Source: Candidatus Thorarchaeota archaeon
GTDB lineage: Archaea; Asgardarchaeota; Thorarchaeia; Thorarchaeales; Thorarchaeaceae
Assembly: GCA_020355105.1 (NCBI GenBank)
Contig: CP070658.1
Location: forward strand, 495,484-503,486
Length of the DNA stretch: 8,003 nt
Reading direction: 5' to 3'
Part shown: positions 1 through 6,518 of the stretch, in pieces
Layout of the letters: every line of letters starts with the position of its first letter
Position numbering within the stretch: position 1 is the first letter of the stretch
The notes under the pieces: generated by a model
The model's database searches: none
Seen by the model: the letters and a program-made list of their open reading frames with translations, nothing else
Told to the model about the DNA's origin: nothing
Position numbers and translations under genes: made by a program

Positions 1-26
1 CAATTGCTAATAAAGGTGTCCAGAGC

Positions 27-40
27 GGCCTAAATGGGCC
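27..40 (-). terminator. Weak hairpin downstream of the methyltransferase gene
   Basis: GGCC at 27-30 and GGCC at 37-40 can pair around a six-base loop, beginning 7 bases beyond the leftward stop codon at 48-50. Read leftward, a short T-rich patch (CTTTATTAG, about 8-16) follows after some 10 bases. The stem is only 4 bp, so this is a possible 3'-end structure and not a convincing terminator. Confidence 0.2.
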
Positions 41-47
41 CATGAGT

Positions 48-485
48 CTATGAGGTGTATCTTGGAATGTTGTTCCTGAACCATGTGGGTACTCTAGCAT
101 TGTCGACCTTGTCTGAGGTTGGCATGTACGGTTTGATGTCTACAACTGGAGTGTCGTCAAAGGCATCTATCTGGTCGAGATGGATGCGCCGCCGATCATT
201 CTCTACCTTCGTGATGGCAACGATTGAATGACCTATGGGTGTGGGCCTGGCAGGTGATCTACTAGCGAAGACTCCTGAAAGCTCAGCACCCTCTTGAGGT
301 GGGTAGTCACTCAGGTTAGCTCGGTCCATGGGATTATCCCGACCTGTTATCCACCATAGCACGATTATGTGCGAGAAGGTATCGATGTTTATGGTTGCTT
401 CCCAGAAGTGTTCCTCGACCTCGATGTATACGTCGCCCGAATCTGGCTTTCGAACATAGCCAACAATAGTTGCCCTTGGTTCCAA
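48..485 (-). CDS. trmO: TrmO/TsaA-family tRNA (t6A37) N6-methyltransferase
   Basis: This 145-residue protein matches the TsaA/UPF0066 family. Its characterised member TrmO uses S-adenosylmethionine to N6-methylate the t6A37 base of certain tRNAs in the cytoplasm. Seen in the sequence: an N-terminal IVGYVRKP strand (7-14), the hallmark GVFASRSPARPTPIGHS segment (71-87) and the family motif DDTPVVDIKPYMP (110-122). Together these form the SAM-binding beta-barrel signature. The length fits the compact archaeal form, which lacks the extra C-terminal domain of the longer bacterial enzyme. The start is TTG at 485; GGTGAT (plus-strand 492-497) lies six bases upstream and supports it. The gene is divergent from the DinB-like gene. 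The family call is firm; the exact tRNA substrate is inferred. Confidence 0.88.
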   Translation of the reverse strand: MEPRATIVGYVRKPDSGDVYIEVEEHFWEATINIDTFSHIIVLWWITGRDNPMDRANLSDYPPQEGAELSGVFASRSPARPTPIGHSIVAITKVENDRRRIHLDQIDAFDDTPVVDIKPYMPTSDKVDNARVPTWFRNNIPRYTS

Positions 486-505
486 CTTGAAATCACCGTG
501 ACCAG

Positions 506-691
506 TTGTCTGTCAGTATTTCTCACGTGGAAAACGAGGTATATGTAGTGTTCCATCGGCGAAACGGGCACGACTTGCTCAGACACTTCAGCTTAAGAGC
601 CGACGAGATGAAGGACATCTATGATTTCTTTGAAAGGGATGGGAGAGTATTTGATGTGGGCCAATCAAGTCGTGTGGGATCTAGTGAGTGA
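506..691 (+). CDS. Possible small hypothetical protein overlapping the DinB-like gene
   Basis: This 61-codon ORF begins at TTG 506 and runs 71 bases into the DinB-like gene in another frame. I recognise no family. Residues 8-45 look protein-like: a hydrophobic strand (EVYVVFHRR), a second strand (LLRHFSLRA) and an acidic/aromatic helix (DEMKDIYDFFERD). The tail, which lies inside the DinB gene, is low in character. No SD motif precedes the TTG, and an in-frame stop at 488-490 limits any earlier start. It could be a small real gene coupled to the DinB-like gene, or chance coding in a divergent leader. The 135 bp between 486 and 620 holds nothing else I can identify. Confidence 0.33.
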   Translation: MSVSISHVENEVYVVFHRRNGHDLLRHFSLRADEMKDIYDFFERDGRVFDVGQSSRVGSSE

Positions 692-1091
692 CCTCACCGA
701 CGAGGAGTTTGACCGCCCGTTTGGTGAGCATGTCGGTAGCATTCGGTCAAGATACATCCACATGGCTGAGGGTCTTCACAGTTGGATTCATCATTGGATT
801 GCGGACGAAGCCCAGCCAAGACCGGACTTCATGTCAATGAAACGTGATGAACTCTTTCAGGAACTCAAGAACTTGAACCAAAGAATCATAGACATGCTTC
901 AGGAACCGGTTGACAAGGAACACGAGATTGAAACCAAGAAAGGAATGATGCGTTTCTCCTTCGAGGAGTTCTTCTTCAACTTGGCCAATCACGCAACATA
1001 TCATCGTGGCCAGATAGTGAAGGGGCTAAGATTGATTGGAAGAGAGGCTGTCCCTACTGATTACATCTTGTACAGAATCGATACTCTTTGA
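621..1091 (+). CDS. DinB-like four-helix-bundle metalloprotein
   Basis: This 156-residue protein belongs to the DinB/YfiT-like superfamily of four-helix bundles, whose members typically bind a divalent metal through three histidines. Some members are thiol-dependent transferases and many have no known reaction. Seen here: the helix-1 signature LMWAN (11-15), a second-helix histidine in RYIHMAEG (His47), and the classic NHATYHRGQIV segment (123-133) supplying His124 and His128. The triad is therefore complete. The length is normal for the family and there is no signal peptide, so it is cytoplasmic. ATG 621 is supported by GAAGGA at 610-615 with five-base spacing; a later ATG at 639 is possible. 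A CTTAAG element near 591 could be a TATA-like box. The substrate cannot be told from sequence. Confidence 0.82.
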   Translation: MISLKGMGEYLMWANQVVWDLVSDLTDEEFDRPFGEHVGSIRSRYIHMAEGLHSWIHHWIADEAQPRPDFMSMKRDELFQELKNLNQRIIDMLQEPVDKEHEIETKKGMMRFSFEEFFFNLANHATYHRGQIVKGLRLIGREAVPTDYILYRIDTL

Positions 1092-1114
1092 ACAGCGCCG
1101 AAACACTTCATCAA

Positions 1115-1133
1115 ACATAAATGGAGTTTATGT
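1115..1133. promoter_or_regulatory. Perfect inverted repeat, candidate operator of the Lrp-like gene
   Basis: ACATAAA-TGGAG-TTTATGT has two perfect 7-base arms around a five-base spacer. It lies between the DinB stop (1091) and the Lrp-like gene, centred about 59 bases before the start at 1183. It overlaps the only AT-rich, TATA-like stretch (CATAAAT) in this gap. A dyad across the promoter of an Lrp/AsnC-type regulator suggests autoregulation, because many Lrp-family proteins bind their own promoters. That role is inferred. A weak 3'-end hairpin for the DinB-like gene is the alternative. Confidence 0.45.
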
Positions 1134-1171
1134 CAAACCGAGCTCGGACTTCAACAGGATGTCTGAGTGCT

Positions 1172-1177
1172 AGGTGA
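1172..1177 (+). promoter_or_regulatory. Shine-Dalgarno motif deciding the regulator start
   Basis: AGGTGA lies five bases before GTG 1183. It overlaps the alternative GTG at 1174, which itself has no properly spaced motif. This favours 1183 as the start of the Lrp-like protein. Confidence 0.55.
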
Positions 1178-1182
1178 AACCT

Positions 1183-2103
1183 GTGGACATAATCGACAAA
1201 AGACTGCTTCTAGAGCTTGACGTCAACTGTAGAGTATCCTTCGAGGAGTTGAGTCGTAAGCTGAACATCACGTCAAATGCTGTAAAGAAGAGATTTGACA
1301 AGCTAGCAGAATCCGGCGTCATTGATGAATTCACAGTGGCCTTCAAGCCCGCAATGACAGGAGCCGAATACCTCATAGCTGAGGTCCGTACCGACGGGTC
1401 TGAGGACGAGGAAGAGCTCATCAATCTGATTGGAGAGAATGATATGACTGTACAAGCGGGACTCCTTGCAGGCGGTGAAGGGAGGTCCTACATGGTACAT
1501 GCGGAGTACATTGGTACTGATGGTCTCTTGGAGCTAGGTCGATTTCTTCGGGGTCTTGAAGGAGTACAAAGTGTCGATTTGCATACCATGGTCACAGATC
1601 CCGGGAGAAAGACGAACCTCACCAATCTACACCTCCGAGTTCTTCGTCACCTCATAGATGACCCAAGAATGACGGTATCTGAGATTGCCAATCGTTCTGG
1701 CCTAACTGCTCGTCGTGTTCGGAAACTGCTCACCGAGCTAATCGAGAGCAGAAGCTTTTGGTTCAGCGTTAGATGGAATCTCAGTGCGGGGCCGAGTACT
1801 GAGTTCTACGTCAGACTCGAATATGATCAGAGTGAGAGAACGCCTGGGGACATCGATCAGTGGCTTCGTTCAGAGTACGAAATGGAGTATTGGTACTCCT
1901 ACGTGTCTGCGATGGAACCTGTGCTCTTTGCCAAGTTCGTCACTGACCATTTCAGAGATGCAGAAAAGATCACGAGGAACATGACGGCTGCAGATTTCAC
2001 CAAGTCCACGAGGGTTCTCATCTGCTATCCAGTTAGGAAGTTTGCCAGGCTTGGTCAGACAAAGCTCCAGGAGATGCTTGCAGAGGCTGGCCTCTGGCCC
2101 TGA
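1183..2103 (+). CDS. Tandem-HTH Lrp/AsnC-like transcriptional regulator
   Basis: This cytoplasmic DNA-binding protein has about 306 residues, roughly twice a usual Lrp/AsnC protein. It appears to be a duplicated HTH plus ligand-domain design. The N-terminus reads DIIDKRLLLELD, the standard first helix of Lrp winged HTHs, followed by RVSFEELSRKLNITSNAVKKR (helix-turn-helix, about 17-37). Residues 50-137 alternate strands and helices like an Lrp RAM/AsnC effector domain, ending in LEGVQSVDLHTMV. A second HTH (MTVSEIANRSGLTARRVRKL, about 163-182) is followed by a second, more divergent alpha/beta region to the C-terminus. The start is chosen at GTG 1183 because of AGGTGA at 1172-1177; GTG 1174 would add three residues. 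The inverted repeat at 1115-1133 may be its own operator. Its effector and regulon are unknown. It converges on the membrane-protein pair with a 12-bp gap. Confidence 0.8.
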   Translation: MDIIDKRLLLELDVNCRVSFEELSRKLNITSNAVKKRFDKLAESGVIDEFTVAFKPAMTGAEYLIAEVRTDGSEDEEELINLIGENDMTVQAGLLAGGEGRSYMVHAEYIGTDGLLELGRFLRGLEGVQSVDLHTMVTDPGRKTNLTNLHLRVLRHLIDDPRMTVSEIANRSGLTARRVRKLLTELIESRSFWFSVRWNLSAGPSTEFYVRLEYDQSERTPGDIDQWLRSEYEMEYWYSYVSAMEPVLFAKFVTDHFRDAEKITRNMTAADFTKSTRVLICYPVRKFARLGQTKLQEMLAEAGLWP

Positions 2104-2115
2104 GTACAAGGTTGG

Positions 2116-3261
2116 CTACTCTTCAGATTCCGAGTCCGACCTTCTTCGACGCAATCTTGACAGTGCCAGAACCGCTCTTGACTTCAAGGTATAGAGTAAA
2201 GGCACATCGATCTCGTGCCTCGAGTCCCAGACCCTCTTCTCATGTGCGGCCACCTCAGCGTCTATTTCTGAGATTTGTGGGCTCTCAACGTAGCGGGGCG
2301 TTAATTTGGTGATGATTATGAGCCCCATAATGAAGAGAATAGGCAAAGGGACTGAGAAGAACAAATCACCGGATAGTTGGTTCTCGATGGCTAGCTTGGC
2401 GACCAATCCAGGTACGAGAATCCCAAACGCTCCCACCAACACCAATCTTGTCCTTGATGTCAATCCTCTCCAATACCTGAGGATTCCGAATGCGAATACG
2501 ACTCGCGCACCACAGAAGAATAATACGAAAAACAGAAGATCGACAGAATAGATATTGTCCCAGAGGCTCCGGACTCGCAGTGTCAACTGGTCACGGTACA
2601 CAGGGGCAGATAGCAGCGAGATCACCTGATACCAAGAAGTTTCACCAAACGATGACTGTACCAGTAGCAAGAAGGGCATCAGGAAAGCAGCCAAAGCCAA
2701 GGCATTTCCATAGATGCCATACCTTCGGGGTATTCTCAGCGGCCCAGCCATAGATTCCCCGGGAACATCTTTGCCGGATTGTGATGTCAACACCTCTGCA
2801 AGTCCAACTAGTTCAGCCTCTCTGGCAAAGATGGGTAGGAAGACGAAAACCAGAAGTGCCAATACTCCCACGCTCAAGAGTTCGTAGGTGAGATTACTCC
2901 TGTAGACGCAGTACATGGAGATGAATATCATTGCAAAGCCCGATGATAATGCGAGGTCCTTGACTGGAGCAGCTCTAGATTGGTGCGCTAGTCTTCGGGT
3001 GAAGTAGATGCCGGGAATGCATATACCTAGGGCAGCAGCAACGATTGCTGGATCTCGAATCGTGATGAAGACCTCATTCGAGTAGTGCACTGTCTGGATT
3101 GTGAATAACATGCAATTGTAGTTGCCTTCATAGCTCCCGGGTCCAGGGAGGGTAAAGCTCACTTCCATGAACAGGGACACCGGAACAAGCAAGATCAGTA
3201 GAACCTTGAAGTATGTCTTCGTCCAAAACTTGACGTTGAGATCTCTACCGGCTATCCTCAA
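2116..3261 (-). CDS. Multi-pass membrane protein, unknown family (paralog B)
   Basis: This 381-residue integral membrane protein belongs to no family I recognise. Hydrophobic segments lie near residues 15-33, 70-87, 104-120, 127-145, 185-202, 238-260, 272-292 and 300-320, suggesting about eight membrane spans. A charged C-terminal tail follows, rich in Arg then Ser/Glu (LSRLRRRRSDSESEE). It aligns without gaps to the upstream gene over the first ~90 residues: FW at 12-13, Cys50, IRD at 68-70 and CIPxIYFxRRL at 81-91. Further shared blocks are LPxFxREA, xSRxR, PLPIxFIxGxxII and VPxLYxL in the tail. The start TTG 3261 overlaps the preceding stop (TTGA), with GAGAGG (plus-strand 3268-3273) six bases upstream, so translation is coupled. 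No catalytic motif is visible; a receptor, transporter or membrane scaffold role would be a guess. Confidence 0.8.
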   Translation of the reverse strand: MRIAGRDLNVKFWTKTYFKVLLILLVPVSLFMEVSFTLPGPGSYEGNYNCMLFTIQTVHYSNEVFITIRDPAIVAAALGICIPGIYFTRRLAHQSRAAPVKDLALSSGFAMIFISMYCVYRSNLTYELLSVGVLALLVFVFLPIFAREAELVGLAEVLTSQSGKDVPGESMAGPLRIPRRYGIYGNALALAAFLMPFLLLVQSSFGETSWYQVISLLSAPVYRDQLTLRVRSLWDNIYSVDLLFFVLFFCGARVVFAFGILRYWRGLTSRTRLVLVGAFGILVPGLVAKLAIENQLSGDLFFSVPLPILFIMGLIIITKLTPRYVESPQISEIDAEVAAHEKRVWDSRHEIDVPLLYTLKSRAVLALSRLRRRRSDSESEE

Positions 3262-4499
3262 TCTGAACCTCTCACTTCACTTTCTTCTGATTCAACCGGA
3301 ACCACATCTGGGTCCTGCTTGATTGAAGTTCCCCCTGAGAATATCCGCTTCAATCTTGATACGGCTCCCCTCATCATCGAATCTAGTGCGTAAAGCATTG
3401 GTACCACTACAACGTCCCCAAAAGGATCCCTTCGCTTTTCCTGATCTGTAGCAATCTCTTCCACTTCTTCTGCATCATCTTCAATCCCACGCTCAAGGGG
3501 TTTCACCAATCGGATAATCAAGAAACCAACAATGAATACAATGGGCAGTGGAATCAGATACGAGAATCTGGCATAGGAATACAGGTCCTGAATGAACTGA
3601 AAGTAGACCAGAGGGACCAGCACTCCAGCAATGCCATAGAACAATGTGCGCCTCCGAGAAACACGGCCTCGGCAGTGGCGGATTATATTAAAGCCGAAGA
3701 TTGTTCGGAACCCCGTATACACAAGTTGGTCGACTAGTGACATCAAAGTAGGTATGTTGAACGTAATCTCAGAAAAGGTCCATCCAAGAGAGTCCTGAGA
3801 ATATCGGTGGTTCAACGAAGCCGCTGCTGAAACCGTATAGTAGACATAGTCATCCAGCGCCCACACATTGATGATGAGAACGAACGGAAGCAGACACAGA
3901 GCAAGCCCCAGAACATGACCGAGAATTGAGTAGACCAGGGAAGCCTTGACACTTGCTCGGTACTCTGCCTTCCTTGGCTTTGACCTAGCGGAGGATGCAA
4001 TGTTTCTCTGAACACCCAGCTGAGAGGCTTCTCTTCCGAATACAGGTAGAAGTACGAGAAGGATAAGGACGACTGATGCGAAGCTCAATATGTCCCAATC
4101 AAAACTTGGTACAGGCATTGCTATGGGGGCAGGGGGGGAATATACAAAGTAGACAGCCAGAGAAGCGGTTGAGAAGACGGTAGCTGATCCAATGTGCCAG
4201 ATTGACTTGTTTCTTCGATCCTTTGAGAGTCTGCGGTTGAAGTAGATCGCTGGAATGCAGAGGATCAGTGCAGTAACTATTGTGGGGGTGTCTCGAATCC
4301 AAATGTCTGGCTCTGGCCAATCGTCCGCGTTCTGATAGTTGAAGAGAATGCAAGTATAAGAGAAATACAGTGTGGGGTCACTCCCAGAGAAGGATGTGGA
4401 GTTGGCATATGACCAGAATGGCATGAGCATCACTGCTATTATAGCTAAAGCCATCTTCAGCCAGAATCTGACCTCTACCTCCCTATCAAGAACACGCAA
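3258..4499 (-). CDS. Multi-pass membrane protein, unknown family (paralog A)
   Basis: This 413-residue integral membrane protein is the first gene of the leftward pair and a paralog of the next gene. Predicted spans lie at about 13-32, 70-87, 101-120, 135-153, 188-212, 248-273, 284-306 and 312-331. The last ~80 residues are a charged, probably cytoplasmic tail with an acidic stretch (EDDAEEVEEIATDQEKRRD), then VVVPMLYALDS and a Ser/Glu-rich end. The loop between spans 1 and 2 holds Cys50 and IRDTP (68-72), both kept in the paralog. Cys50 followed by (I/M)LF is a candidate family signature. The start TTG 4499 has GAAGGT (plus-strand 4506-4511) six bases upstream. The gene is divergent from the NosD-like gene across 252 bp. 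The family is unrecognised, so no function is assigned. Confidence 0.8.
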   Translation of the reverse strand: MRVLDREVEVRFWLKMALAIIAVMLMPFWSYANSTSFSGSDPTLYFSYTCILFNYQNADDWPEPDIWIRDTPTIVTALILCIPAIYFNRRLSKDRRNKSIWHIGSATVFSTASLAVYFVYSPPAPIAMPVPSFDWDILSFASVVLILLVLLPVFGREASQLGVQRNIASSARSKPRKAEYRASVKASLVYSILGHVLGLALCLLPFVLIINVWALDDYVYYTVSAAASLNHRYSQDSLGWTFSEITFNIPTLMSLVDQLVYTGFRTIFGFNIIRHCRGRVSRRRTLFYGIAGVLVPLVYFQFIQDLYSYARFSYLIPLPIVFIVGFLIIRLVKPLERGIEDDAEEVEEIATDQEKRRDPFGDVVVVPMLYALDSMMRGAVSRLKRIFSGGTSIKQDPDVVPVESEESEVRGSD

Positions 4500-4693
4500 T
4501 CTTATACCTTCAAAGTCCTTTCTTCATGTTATGGGGAAAGTACCATATCTATCCCACGCATGGAGAAAGCCTAGACTTTTTGAAACCCATGTAGGGCCCA
4601 TTCCTCAAAATCCCGGAGAACTCGATATCATTAATAGCATCAATAGCCTATTGAAGAAAAGACTCTCAACGACAACGAGAATCCCTCTAGAAG

Positions 4694-4710
4694 GAAGAGC
4701 ACGACTCTTC
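4694..4710 (+). other. Small perfect hairpin upstream of the NosD-like gene
   Basis: GAAGAG at 4694-4699 and CTCTTC at 4705-4710 pair perfectly around the five-base loop CACGA, 42 bases before the ATG at 4753. It may be an operator or leader structure. The rest of the divergent region 4500-4752 holds only AT-rich patches (for example GATATCATTAATAG near 4624) and a 72-codon open frame from 4531 that I do not accept as a gene. Confidence 0.25.
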
Positions 4711-4752
4711 ATGGACGAGTCCGGAAGGCATTCAACCAAGGAGATTTGACGA

Positions 4753-5124
4753 ATGGCTAAAAGGAGGAGGATAGGATTCATCCTTCTTGTCTTAACTGTG
4801 GCAATCGTGGGTCCATCCACAGAACTCATTCATCCTCCAACAAAGACTGATGGTTCTACGCAATACATCGAGACTTCAGCGGAAGAACTAGACCACACCG
4901 CCATCAGAGAAGAGGAACGACCTGCTCAGGAAAAGAGCTACTTGAATCACAGTCCTATCAGTATCACGTCTGATGCAGACTTTGCTGCGCAGAAGGCGGC
5001 AGAGGGCTGGGCAGGAAACGGCACTCAAACCAATCCGTATGTCATAGAGGGCTACAACATAACCCATAGTGTCGTTATCCTTGAAGTCGCGAACGTCAGC
5101 TCCTTCTTAATAATTCGAGATTGA
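4753..5124 (+). CDS. NosD-like beta-helix surface protein, 5' part of an interrupted gene
   Basis: This is the first 123 codons of an exported right-handed beta-helix (PbH1/NosD-like) protein. A basic N-terminus (MAKRRR) and a hydrophobic stretch at about 7-20 form a signal peptide or anchor. A polar linker follows, then the segment typical of archaeal NosD-like proteins: ISITSDADFAAQKAAEGW (71-88), GNGTQTNPYVIEGYNI (90-105) and the first helix rung (SSFLIIRD, 116-123). Translation stops at TGA 5122-5124 in the middle of a rung. The same frame continues open to 6408, so this is not a complete protein. ATG 4753 has AAGGAG at 4738-4743, nine bases upstream. Sequons such as NGT, NIT and NVS would fit glycosylation. 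The substrate is unknown; a copper role should not be assumed from the NosD name. Confidence 0.75.
   Translation: MAKRRRIGFILLVLTVAIVGPSTELIHPPTKTDGSTQYIETSAEELDHTAIREEERPAQEKSYLNHSPISITSDADFAAQKAAEGWAGNGTQTNPYVIEGYNITHSVVILEVANVSSFLIIRD
5122..5124 (+). other. In-frame TGA at a cysteine-ladder position
   Basis: This TGA is codon 124 of the frame 4753-6408. The residues on either side read IIRD-(TGA)-LIQ. Later coils repeat the same local pattern with Cys: DCTV (Cys172), DCNV (216), HCTV (239), TCSF (291), YCVF (314) and LCLV (337). TGA differs from the Cys codons TGC and TGT by one base. Other genes here end in TGA (DinB-like, Lrp-like, paralog A), so TGA is not generally reassigned. A nonsense mutation or a sequence error is simplest. 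Selenocysteine insertion is the exotic alternative; it is known in some archaea, including Lokiarchaeota. Confidence 0.7.
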
Positions 5125-6408
5125 CTAATACAGTCACCGGGGACTCCTCCTCCTTCGGGAGGTTTTGATACTGGAATCGCTATCGCCAACTCAAGCAACG
5201 GTATCATCACCAACAACGTAGTCCGTGACGGAACAAGTGCCGGGGTCTTTGTTGGCTGGACTGATTGTACAGTCGTCAACAATGAGTTCTACAACAACCT
5301 AATAGGAATCATGTTCTACAATTCGTCAGGCTCTGCCCTCTACAACGACATTGTTGAGAGTGTATATTTATGTGTCCAAATCTGGGACTCAATTGACTGC
5401 AACGTGTCGTTCAACACAATGACATCCGATAACGATGGTGTCGAATTCTGGGATGATTCAGCACACTGCACGGTTACTCACAATCACATCGATTCTCAAG
5501 ATGTTGGCATCTCCATGCGGGGCAATGCTCACTCGCATGTCATTGCATTTAATGAGATTCAGGGAGGAGAGATAGGCATTCTTGCTGAATTAACAGCGGG
5601 ATCCCCTGACGCCATTCGCACCTGCTCTTTCCTTGAGAATACTATACGACACACATCTGAGAGCGGAATCACTTCCTATGGGTGTCAATACTGTGTGTTT
5701 GCAGGCAACATCATCATCGATTGTGCTGGAAATGGTATCACTTTCTATGGCACGGACCTCTGCCTAGTCCGTTACAATGAGATACGAAACAATGAGGTTG
5801 GAATATACCACGAATCAGGTTTTGACAATGCGTTTTATGGCAATCTACTTCACAACAACGACTGGGATGCGATTGACCATGAAACCGAGTTTGACAACTT
5901 TTGGGATGATGGTGCTGGGATTGGCAACTGCTGGACCGATTCAGGATTTGAAGGCACACACAACATAGACGGATGGGCCAACAACGTAGACCAATTCCCA
6001 CTCCTTAGAGAGGACAGAAACTTGGACCGACCGACAATTGCAAGCACACCTGACATCCTCACAGAGCTTGGTGGGAGGCTAACCTTGGTTTGGGTGGCCT
6101 GGTCCGGACCTGGGACGTATTCTCTTCTCTTGGATGGATCAGAACTTGAAACTGACTATTGGGGAGGGTCAGGCGCCCTGATCTATGAATTCGAAATCGG
6201 TCCCCTTAGGCCCTCTAACTTCACTTTCGTACTGTACGAGGTAACAGGAGCCACAGCAACTGACACTGTGTTGGTTTCTGTGATATTCCCTCCACAGTTT
6301 GCTCAGCTCATGATATACTCAATGGTCGGTCTGATGATAGCTGTTGTAGTCATTAGCGAAGTCAGTCGGGACGCGAGATTCAAAAGATTCTGGCACAGGC
6401 GGAAATAG
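5125..6408 (+). CDS. NosD-like beta-helix surface protein, 3' part with Ig-like domain and C-terminal anchor
   Basis: This continues the frame of the 4753 gene after the TGA; together they would encode 551 residues. No ATG, GTG or TTG occurs in frame until 5311, yet codons 125-186 already show beta-helix repeats, so this part did not evolve as a separate gene. Numbered from 4753, coils of about 22-23 residues run to about residue 385. They carry an Asn ladder (Asn155, 177, 221, 244, 267, 296, 319, 342, 364) five residues after a mostly Cys position. A NosD-like closing segment follows (FDNFWDDGAGIGNCW, WANNVDQFPLL), then an Ig/fibronectin-like beta domain (about 415-511), a membrane helix (about 516-535) and a basic cytoplasmic tail (RFKRFWHRRK). 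It is predicted to face outside the cell. If only 5311-6408 is translated, it would lack the signal peptide. Confidence 0.75.
   Translation, partial: LIQSPGTPPPSGGFDTGIAIANSSNGIITNNVVRDGTSAGVFVGWTDCTVVNNEFYNNLIGIMFYNSSGSALYNDIVESVYLCVQIWDSIDCNVSFNTMTSDNDGVEFWDDSAHCTVTHNHIDSQDVGISMRGNAHSHVIAFNEIQGGEIGILAELTAGSPDAIRTCSFLENTIRHTSESGITSYGCQYCVFAGNIIIDCAGNGITFYGTDLCLVRYNEIRNNEVGIYHESGFDNAFYGNLLHNNDWDAIDHETEFDNFWDDGAGIGNCWTDSGFEGTHNIDGWANNVDQFPLLREDRNLDRPTIASTPDILTELGGRLTLVWVAWSGPGTYSLLLDGSELETDYWGGSGALIYEFEIGPLRPSNFTFVLYEVTGATATDTVLVSVIFPPQFAQLMIYSMVGLMIAVVVISEVSRDARFKRFWHRRK
5149..5162 (+). other. GC-rich C(UUCG)G tetraloop hairpin after the TGA
   Basis: CCTCC at 5149-5153 and GGAGG at 5158-5162 form a perfect 5-bp stem closed by a UUCG loop with a C-G closing pair, an unusually stable RNA tetraloop. 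It begins 25 bases after the TGA at 5122-5124 and is followed by TTTT (5163-5166), so it also resembles a short intrinsic terminator. CAGTCA at 5131-5136 could add an outer stem with TGA-TA-CTG at 5166-5173. It lies inside coding sequence (PPPSGGF), so chance is possible. Confidence 0.4.
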
Positions 6409-6439
6409 GTGCTCTAGGGTACCATATGTGTCATTGAGT

Positions 6440-6464
6440 TCGGAATGATCTTTCACGATCCCGA
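6440..6464 (+). other. Bulged hairpin in the 3' region of the NosD-like gene
   Basis: TCGG (6440-6443) pairs with CCGA (6461-6464) and GATC (6447-6450) with GATC (6457-6460), leaving a three-base AAT bulge and the loop TTTCAC. It starts 31 bases after the stop at 6408. No T-run follows, so it is not a clear terminator. An archaeal SECIS element would be expected in such a 3' location. However, the opposite-strand unpaired A and the short GC-rich upper stem that I recall for archaeal SECIS are absent. Confidence 0.3.
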
Positions 6465-6518
6465 GATTGGGTTCTGCACGCACCGTTCAGGTATTAGGGA
6501 GGGAATCTGAAGTAGAAT

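Noticed and set aside
957..1250. 14-base repeat TCCTTCGAGGAGTT at 957-970 and 1237-1250
   Set aside because: Both copies encode SFEE plus a hydrophobic residue in two unrelated proteins. It is a single pair with no flanking similarity, so coincidence is likely.
2306..2753. Two rightward open frames opposite membrane paralog B
   Set aside because: Low-complexity basic translations antisense to a well-formed membrane protein gene.
4531..4749. 72-codon open frame in the divergent intergenic region (longer form from 4372)
   Set aside because: There is no SD motif and no recognisable domain, and the longer form lies antisense to the start of membrane paralog A. It may only reflect a stop-poor leader.
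5311..6408. Treating the ORF from ATG 5311 as an independent gene
   Set aside because: The same frame is open from 5125 with beta-helix repeats, no SD precedes 5311, and the start would remove the signal peptide while leaving a C-terminal membrane anchor.
6440..6464. Archaeal SECIS candidate for the TGA at 5122
   Set aside because: Position and hairpin are suggestive, but the purine bulge lacks the expected opposite unpaired A and the short GC upper stem. It is kept only as an unassigned hairpin.
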